Origin: UBA11663 sp049616325
Lineage (GTDB): Bacteria; Bacteroidota; Bacteroidia; Flavobacteriales_D; Sanyastnellaceae
Assembly: GCA_049616325.1 (NCBI GenBank)
Contig: JBMZHG010000047.1
Span: 1 to 11,440, forward strand
Direction of reading: 5' to 3'
Length of the DNA: 11,440 nt
In this document: positions 6,474 to 11,440 of the stretch, piece by piece
How positions within the stretch are numbered: the stretch's first letter is position 1
Layout of the letters: each line of letters opens with the position of its first letter
Made by a program: the position numbers and the translations under genes
Notes under the pieces: generated by a model
What the model saw: the letters and a program-made list of their open reading frames with translations, nothing else
Database searches by the model: none
What the model was told of the DNA's origin: nothing

Positions 6474-7625
6474 TCAGTTGGACTGCGCCTTGATCTTGGC
6501 CGATATGTCCAAGAGTTTGTCGTCTTCACCAGTGCGAGCATAGACATCCCGGAGCGAACGCATCGTCTCCAAATCGTCTGCTTCCACGGCATGTGCTGCC
6601 TCCAAATAAGGCCGGGCAGTAACAAAAAGCTGCTTGGCCTCATCTTCCAAACGCTTCTGCTCGGCGGACTCGGTTTTGGTCATGCGTGGTTTCCACATGT
6701 CGTTGGCCGCATTGATTCCTTGCACCGCCTGGTTGAAATACAGTGCACCTAGGTTGTAATTGGCGTCAAAGTAATCTGCCTTGATTTCAAGCGCCTTTTT
6801 GTACGCTTCAATCGCTTCGTCGGAATTTCCGAGGTTGTCCAAGACGCTGCCCAAGCTGAACCACAGAATCTCGTTGGTCGGATCCTGTTCTGCTGCAAGG
6901 GTCAAGTTTTCTTTGGCCTTGTCAAATTCCTCGTTGGTCAAGTAGATGTTGAGCTCTTCGATGATCAAGCTCTGCTCACGTGGGTACAATTCACGCGCTG
7001 ACTTGAGCGTCTGAAGGGCTTCCTCTTCCCGGCCGTTGTCGCGGTACAAGTTGCTGATGAACAAGAACACGTTGGGGACCTGGTATTCAATGTCCGCGCA
7101 GGCCTGATAACGCGCGACTGCCAAATCCACTTCGCCCGCTTTCTCGTAACACAAGGCTGAATTGTAAATGGCCATGGTGTCCACAGCGTCGAAAGCAGAA
7201 GCAATCTCCGCGCTCAGGTCAAACAACGTGCCTGCACGTCCGAAGTCGCCCGTGTTGTAATTCCCAATTCCTGTATTGCTCGCCGCCATCTGAACTTGGC
7301 CTAAGCCAATTTGAATTTCTTGAGCGTACGACCCTTTGGCGTCAAGCTCTCGGGCCTTCATGTAGCTCTCCTTGGACAATTCCAAGGCATCCGGGTAGGC
7401 TGCAAACAGGGAACTGTCACGGCTTACGTTCAAGTAGATTTCGCCACGGTAGCGCCACGTCTTGTTCTTGATGTTGGCCTTGGGGTTTTCGATGGCCTGT
7501 TCGATGTAGGTCACGGCCGACGCGTAATCGCCCTCTTTGTTGGCGTTGTACGCGGAAACCACTTCCTTTTGTGCGAATCCTTGAACGCAAATCGCCAAGG
7601 CCAGGAGGGTTGCTGTTTTGTGCAT
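6474..7625 (-). CDS. Exported tetratricopeptide-repeat protein
   Basis: The 383-residue product begins with a clear signal peptide, MHKTATLLALAICVQGFAQ, probably cleaved after residues 18-19, so it is periplasmic or surface-located. The rest is helical with TPR-type repeats. The clearest units are ALQTLKSARELYPREQS, FDKAKENLTLAAEQDPTNEI, LWFSLGSVLDNLGNSDEAIEAYKKALEI (tandem, about 230-300) and YFDANYNLGALYFNQAV. TPR arrays serve as protein-interaction scaffolds; the partner is not known. The open frame extends to 7715, but the upstream 30 codons overlap the gyrA end and lack export features, so I chose ATG 7623-7625 because it starts the signal peptide. An exact TAnnTTTG box lies 41 nt upstream and a terminator 8 nt downstream, so it can be expressed alone; read-through from gyrA (86 nt upstream) is also possible. 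From memory, a TPR gene after gyrA recurs in Bacteroidota, which I could not check. Confidence 0.88.
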   Translation of the reverse strand: MHKTATLLALAICVQGFAQKEVVSAYNANKEGDYASAVTYIEQAIENPKANIKNKTWRYRGEIYLNVSRDSSLFAAYPDALELSKESYMKARELDAKGSYAQEIQIGLGQVQMAASNTGIGNYNTGDFGRAGTLFDLSAEIASAFDAVDTMAIYNSALCYEKAGEVDLAVARYQACADIEYQVPNVFLFISNLYRDNGREEEALQTLKSARELYPREQSLIIEELNIYLTNEEFDKAKENLTLAAEQDPTNEILWFSLGSVLDNLGNSDEAIEAYKKALEIKADYFDANYNLGALYFNQAVQGINAANDMWKPRMTKTESAEQKRLEDEAKQLFVTARPYLEAAHAVEADDLETMRSLRDVYARTGEDDKLLDISAKIKAQSN

Positions 7626-7666
7626 GAGGTTGTGTTTCGTGTTCCTTTCAGGTGGAAATGCGAGGT

Positions 7667-7674
7667 CAAAAGTA
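7667..7674 (-). promoter_or_regulatory. TAnnTTTG -7 element upstream of the TPR gene
   Basis: TACTTTTG on the minus strand matches the Bacteroidota -7 consensus exactly. It sits in the 86-nt gap between gyrA and the TPR gene, 41 nt before the chosen ATG. TTTG sequences upstream lie 14 and 26 nt away, both outside the usual 17-23 nt spacing, so the -33 element is unconvincing. Confidence 0.5.
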
Positions 7675-7711
7675 CATGATGCCAAGGTCAAACGTCGTGC
7701 CAAATTGCCCA

Positions 7712-10267
7712 TCACGCCTCATCGCCACCTTCTTCAGCCGGCGCTTGACCTTCCTCGGAGCTTGTGTCCGATTCGCTCGGACCTTCTGCGCTTGCTTCCG
7801 TGCCTTCTTCCAAGACTTCTTCTTCGTCCGATTTAGGCACCTTGCAAATGGCCGCGATGGCGTCCTTTCCGCGCAAGCTGATCAACCGAACGCCTTGGGT
7901 TGCGCGCCCCATGACGCGAAGCTCTTCCACGGCCATTCGGATGGTGATCCCAGACTTGTTGATGATCATCAAGTCGTTATCGTCTGTGACGTTCAGGATG
8001 GAAATGAGCTCGCCGGTCTTTTGTGTGACTTGCAGGGTCTTCACTCCTTTTCCGCCGCGGTTGGTGATGCGGTAGTCGTCCACTGCGGAACGCTTTCCGT
8101 ACCCGTTCTCCGAAACCACGAGAATGTCACTTGAGGCGTCGTTGATGCACACCATGCCAATGACCTCGTCGTTGGGGCCTCCAAGGGTCACCCCCTTCAC
8201 TCCCATCGCCGTGCGACCTACTGCACGTGCCGTGGATTCGTGGAAACGAATGGCCTTGCCTGAACGCAAGCCCATGATGATTTCGGAGTCGCCGTTGGTC
8301 AACCGTGCTGAGAGAAGTTCGTCGCCCTCTCGGATGGTGACCGCGTTGATGCCGTTGGAACGCGGACGGCTGTATGCCTCGAGGCTCGTCTTCTTGATGA
8401 GTCCTTTCTTCGTGCAGAGAATCACGAAGTTGCCGTTGACGTATTCCTCATCTTTCAGGTCCTTCACGGGGATGTAAGCCAGCACTTTGTCGTCGCCCTC
8501 GATGTTGATGAGGTTGACAATCGCACGCCCCTTGCTTTGCTTGCTGCCCTCTGGAACTTCAAAAATCCGCATCCAGAAACACCGACCTTTCGCGGTGAAA
8601 ATCAGCAGCCAGTTGTGGTTGGTCGCCGTGAAGATGCTTTCCAGGAAATCCTCTTCGCGTGTGGTGCTTCCCTTTGACCCCACACCGCCCCTGCCTTGAG
8701 CTCGGTACTCTGCAAGACGGGTGCGCTTGATGTAACCCGCGTGGCTGATGGTGACTACCACCTGCTCGTCCGGAATCATGTCCTCAATGCTCAAGTCGGC
8801 GCTGCTGTATTCAATGGTGGAGCGGCGTTCGTCCCCAAACTTCTCCTTGACCTCCAACAACTCGGCCTTGATGATGTCCATTCGCCGTTCAACGCGGTCG
8901 AGAATGTCCTTCAAATCGGCAATCAACGTCATCAAATCGTCGTATTCGGCGCGCAGTTTGTCGCGTTCAAGACCGGTGAGCTTCTGCAGTCTCATGTCCA
9001 GGATCGCTCGAGACTGAATCTCGCTCAGCTCAAACTTTTCCATGAGGCCGTTGCGCGCCTCTTCAGGAGTCTTGCTTGCCCGGATCAGCGCGATGACTTC
9101 GTCGATGTTGTCGAGGGCGATAATGAGACCTTGCAAGATGTGGGCGCGCTCTTCCGCCTTGCCCAAATCAAATTGCGTCCGGCGAACCACCACTTCGTGG
9201 CGATGTTCGACGTAGTGCGCCATCATTTGCTTCAAGTTGAGCAATTCAGGCCTACCCGCCACCAGAGCGATGTTGTTTACCGAAAACGAGGTCTGAAGCT
9301 GCGTGTACTTGTACAACTTGTTCAAGACCACGTTGGGAATGGCATCTCGCTTCAGTTCGTAGACAATGCGCATCCCGTTTCGATCGCTTTCGTCCCGGAT
9401 TTCAGAAATGCCCTCAATCTTCTTGTCGTTGACCAAGTCAGCAGTCTTGCGAACCATGTCCGCTTTGTTGACCTGGTATGGAATCTCTTCCACGATGATC
9501 ATCTCGCGGCCAGTCTTGGTCTCTTCGAATCGAGCTCGGCCCCGCATCACGACCCGACCTCGTCCAGTGTGGAATGCGTCACGCACCCCTTCGATTCCGT
9601 GAATCACCCCTCCCGTTGGGAAGTCAGGAGCTTTCACAAATTCCATCAAATCGTCAACGGTGCAGTCCGGATTGTCCACCAAATGGACCATGCCGTCCAC
9701 CACTTCGGTGAGGTTGTGCGGCGGCATGTTGGTGGCCATCCCCACCGCAATCCCTGCAGCGCCATTGACGAGCAAATTCGGGATTTTGGCCGGCAAGACA
9801 GTGGGTTCTTTCAGGCTCTCGTCGAAGTTCGGCCGGAAATCCACCGTCTCTTTTTCGAGGTCCGCGAGCATGTCCTCGGCGACTTTCCGGAGACGTGCCT
9901 CGGTGTAACGCATGGCTGCAGGATTGTCTCCGTCAATTGAACCGAAGTTTCCTTGTCCGTCGACCATGGGGTAGCGAAGTGACCAATGCTGCGCCATTCG
10001 AACCATGGTGTCGTACACCGAGCTGTCCCCGTGCGGGTGGTACTTTCCCAGCACCTCCCCCACAATCCTCGCGGACTTCTTGTAGGGACGGTTGGACAAG
10101 ACGCCCAAATCCAACATGCCGTACAACACGCGACGATGAACAGGTTTCAACCCGTCTCGCACGTCCGGCAAGGCCCGGCTTACTATGACCGACATCGAGT
10201 AGTCGATGTAGGCCGACTTCATCTCGTCTGAGATGTTGATTTGAATGATTTTTTCTCCTTCTGCCAT
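7712..10267 (-). CDS. gyrA: DNA gyrase subunit A
   Basis: GyrA forms the A2B2 gyrase with GyrB and introduces negative supercoils by passing DNA through a double-strand break. The 851 residues are normal length. The winged-helix catalytic region has KYHPHGDSSVYDT (75-87) and the active-site Tyr121 in AAMRYTEARL. The tower and coiled-coil regions follow. The C-terminal wrapping domain starts with the GyrA box at Q524-G530 (QGRGGVG, then SKG), a form differing from the textbook QRRGGKG but, as I recall, usual in Bacteroidota. Residues Ser82 and Asp86 correspond to E. coli Ser83 and Asp87 and are unmutated, so no classical quinolone-resistance change is visible. The last 40 residues (812-851) are an acidic Glu/Ser/Ala/Gly tail without basic residues after Lys812, in the place where the tail of E. 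coli GyrA modulates DNA wrapping. ParC is unlikely because of the complete GyrA box. The start ATG (MAEGEKIIQINI) is the usual one. Confidence 0.98.
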   Translation of the reverse strand: MAEGEKIIQINISDEMKSAYIDYSMSVIVSRALPDVRDGLKPVHRRVLYGMLDLGVLSNRPYKKSARIVGEVLGKYHPHGDSSVYDTMVRMAQHWSLRYPMVDGQGNFGSIDGDNPAAMRYTEARLRKVAEDMLADLEKETVDFRPNFDESLKEPTVLPAKIPNLLVNGAAGIAVGMATNMPPHNLTEVVDGMVHLVDNPDCTVDDLMEFVKAPDFPTGGVIHGIEGVRDAFHTGRGRVVMRGRARFEETKTGREMIIVEEIPYQVNKADMVRKTADLVNDKKIEGISEIRDESDRNGMRIVYELKRDAIPNVVLNKLYKYTQLQTSFSVNNIALVAGRPELLNLKQMMAHYVEHRHEVVVRRTQFDLGKAEERAHILQGLIIALDNIDEVIALIRASKTPEEARNGLMEKFELSEIQSRAILDMRLQKLTGLERDKLRAEYDDLMTLIADLKDILDRVERRMDIIKAELLEVKEKFGDERRSTIEYSSADLSIEDMIPDEQVVVTISHAGYIKRTRLAEYRAQGRGGVGSKGSTTREEDFLESIFTATNHNWLLIFTAKGRCFWMRIFEVPEGSKQSKGRAIVNLINIEGDDKVLAYIPVKDLKDEEYVNGNFVILCTKKGLIKKTSLEAYSRPRSNGINAVTIREGDELLSARLTNGDSEIIMGLRSGKAIRFHESTARAVGRTAMGVKGVTLGGPNDEVIGMVCINDASSDILVVSENGYGKRSAVDDYRITNRGGKGVKTLQVTQKTGELISILNVTDDNDLMIINKSGITIRMAVEELRVMGRATQGVRLISLRGKDAIAAICKVPKSDEEEVLEEGTEASAEGPSESDTSSEEGQAPAEEGGDEA

Positions 10268-10368
10268 AAGATCCAGTCAAGCGCCTTTAAACGACGCATT
10301 TCACACGCTCGGGACGCCCCTTCCACGGCTGCATTCACGAGCCCGAAAAACACGTCTTGTTTGTCCCT

Positions 10369-10376
10369 CAAAAATA
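10369..10376 (-). promoter_or_regulatory. Candidate -7 element of gyrA
   Basis: TATTTTTG on the minus strand fits TAnnTTTG and is about 100 nt before the gyrA ATG. No TTG is present at the expected distance upstream, so this rests on the -7 element alone. Confidence 0.35.
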
Positions 10377-10488
10377 CGCCTACACCTTGCCGTTGCTTGG
10401 ATTCCGCGCGCCACACTTACTCACAATTGACGCAAAAGCCATGTGGAAAACATTGGTCGGATTCAGAGAGGTGGCCAAGGGTGACTCC

Positions 10489-10496
10489 TAGCTTTG
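10489..10496 (+). promoter_or_regulatory. Candidate -7 element of clpC
   Basis: TAGCTTTG matches TAnnTTTG exactly and lies 95 nt before the clpC ATG. A weaker TACCTTTC is at 10540-10547. Neither has a TTG at 17-23 nt upstream, so the choice between them is open. Confidence 0.35.
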
Positions 10497-10591
10497 AGGA
10501 CAGCCAACAGGAAGTCCTGCGGAGTCCCAAAATTCCGACTACCTTTCCTAGAACAAACTGGTCGACTTGAGGTCGAACTTGACAACACGAC

Positions 10592-11440
10592 ATGGACGCA
10601 AAATTTTCACCGCGAGTGCGCGAGGTCATCTCGCTGAGCCGAGAAGAAGCCCTGAGGTTGGGGCACAATTACATTGGTGTGGAGCACCTGCTTTTGGGCA
10701 TCATCAAAGAGGGAGAAGGAACGGCTGTGCGCATCCTTGAAGGGCTCAATTGCGACCTGCAGAAATTGCGCAAGCTCGTCGAAGGCTCAGTTCGCCCGAG
10801 CTCGGTCAAACAAGGGGGCTCGTCTGGCAACATTCCCTTGGTGAAACAGGCGGAGAAAATTCTGAAAATCACCTACCTCGAGGCCAAAATCTTCAAGAGC
10901 GGAGTCATTGGCACCGAGCACCTCCTTCTCAGCATTTTGAAGGACGAAGACAACGTAGCAACCAAGAGCATTCACGCATTCAACATCGATTACGACGTGG
11001 CGAAAGAAGAATTCGAAAACTTGCTGTCAGAGAACGGCGGCAAACAAGCCCCACGGGCAGATCACTCCTTGTCTGACGACGATTCCTCCTCGGAGGGCGG
11101 AAGCGACTACGGCGGCAGTCAGAGCGGTGGTGGGCCGGCAAGCCGGAAAGGCGACCCCAAGTCCAAGACACCCGTGCTCGACAATTTTGGTCGTGACTTA
11201 ACCCGCCTCGCGGAAGAAGGTCGGTTGGACCCCATTGTGGGCCGTGCCAAGGAAATCGAGCGTGTTTCACAAATCCTGAGCCGTCGGAAAAAGAACAACC
11301 CGATCTTGATGGGTGAACCCGGGGTGGGCAAAAGCGCCATTGCTGAAGGTTTGGCCTTGAGAATCGTGGAGAAAAAAGTGAGTCGTGTGCTGTTTAACAA
11401 GCGCATTGTCACGTTGGACGTCGCTTCGCTCGTTGCTGGA
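10592..11440 (+). CDS. clpC: ClpC-type AAA+ unfoldase, N-terminal part (3' end outside window)
   Basis: ClpC is the hexameric ATP-driven unfoldase that feeds damaged or regulatory proteins to the ClpP protease in the cytoplasm. The first 283 codons are present and the frame runs open to the window end. ATG 10592 gives MDAKFSPRVREVISLSREEA, the usual Bacteroidota start. Two Clp N repeats are visible: ALRLGHNYIGVEHLLLGIIKE (20-40) and AKIFKSGVIGTEHLLLSILKD (98-118). A Gly/Ser/Asp-rich linker covers about 149-193. The first AAA module begins NFGRDLTRLAEEGRLDPIVGR (198-218) with Walker A GEPGVGKS (241-248). ClpA and ClpB are less likely: both ClpN repeats have the ClpC form and the two are joined by the short basic segment typical of ClpC. 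The M-domain that would settle ClpC against ClpB lies outside the window. A 324-nt intergenic region separates it from divergent gyrA. Confidence 0.95.
   Translation, partial: MDAKFSPRVREVISLSREEALRLGHNYIGVEHLLLGIIKEGEGTAVRILEGLNCDLQKLRKLVEGSVRPSSVKQGGSSGNIPLVKQAEKILKITYLEAKIFKSGVIGTEHLLLSILKDEDNVATKSIHAFNIDYDVAKEEFENLLSENGGKQAPRADHSLSDDDSSSEGGSDYGGSQSGGGPASRKGDPKSKTPVLDNFGRDLTRLAEEGRLDPIVGRAKEIERVSQILSRRKKNNPILMGEPGVGKSAIAEGLALRIVEKKVSRVLFNKRIVTLDVASLVAG

Larger units (their letters stand above)
10268..10591. other. 324-nt intergenic region with divergent gyrA and clpC promoters
   Basis: No gene could be supported here. A TATTTTTG box (10369-10376, minus) and a TAGCTTTG box (10489-10496, plus) face gyrA and clpC respectively. 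Immediately before clpC there is a near-direct repeat GTCGACTTGA (10561-10570) and GTCGAACTTGA (10572-10582). I found no CIRCE-like inverted repeat (TTAGCACTC/GAGTGCTAA), so HrcA control is not indicated. Confidence 0.6.

Noticed and set aside
7626..7715. N-terminal extension of the TPR protein to 7715
   Set aside because: The internal ATG at 7625 begins a clean signal peptide; the extension overlaps gyrA and would include the exact -7 promoter box as coding sequence.
8696..9940. 414-codon plus-strand ORF opposite gyrA
   Set aside because: It lies wholly within the unambiguous gyrA coding region, has no recognisable domain and a His/Val/Arg-heavy composition typical of the reverse complement of a GC-rich gene.
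10000..10050. Possible quinolone-resistance substitutions in GyrA
   Set aside because: The positions equivalent to E. coli Ser83 and Asp87 are Ser82 and Asp86, i.e. unchanged.
1..11440. CRISPR array, toxin-antitoxin, phage, restriction or other defence module
   Set aside because: No regularly spaced repeats and no such proteins were seen; nearly all sequence is explained by housekeeping and envelope genes.

Overview
The window looks like ordinary chromosomal DNA from a relatively GC-rich member of the Bacteroidota. Three things suggest this. GyrA, ClpC, the HMG-CoA lyase and the GWxTD-type protein read like the Bacteroidota versions of these families (compared from memory, no search run). 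Several intergenic regions carry the Bacteroidota -7 promoter element TAnnTTTG. Ribosome binding sites with strong Shine-Dalgarno character are not evident. No phage, plasmid, CRISPR, insertion-sequence or defence module could be supported.

Layout, left to right. Bases 1-366 (+) are the C-terminal half of a ZIP-type metal transporter. Bases 367-559 hold only a doubtful 36-codon ORF. A Bacteroidota-type hydroxymethylglutaryl-CoA lyase (560-1438, -) is divergent from a small protein of unknown function (1533-1787, +). That small gene runs tail-to-tail into a three-gene minus-strand block transcribed from 6140 down to 1789: a secreted GWxTD-domain protein, a family-2 glycosyltransferase overlapping it by 4 nt, and a ComEC/Rec2 DNA-uptake channel protein. 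A strong hairpin plus T8 tract for the plus strand lies inside the 3' end of comEC. A tRNA-Ser(UGA) with its own promoter and terminator (6194-6348, -) separates this block from a TPR-repeat lipoprotein-free exported protein (6474-7625, -) and gyrA (7712-10267, -). A 324-nt intergenic region separates gyrA from the divergent clpC (10592 to the window end, +), which is cut by the window edge.

Functionally the window mixes housekeeping (DNA supercoiling, protein quality control, serine tRNA), leucine/ketone-body catabolism, metal uptake, and an envelope-associated block (exported GWxTD protein, sugar transferase, DNA uptake channel). I did not find a convincing new system. The points most worth a second look are the loss of the eponymous GWxTD motif in the exported protein, the terminator embedded antisense in the comEC 3' end beside a 16-bp perfect palindrome, and the Cys-rich, nuclease-domain-free tail of ComEC.
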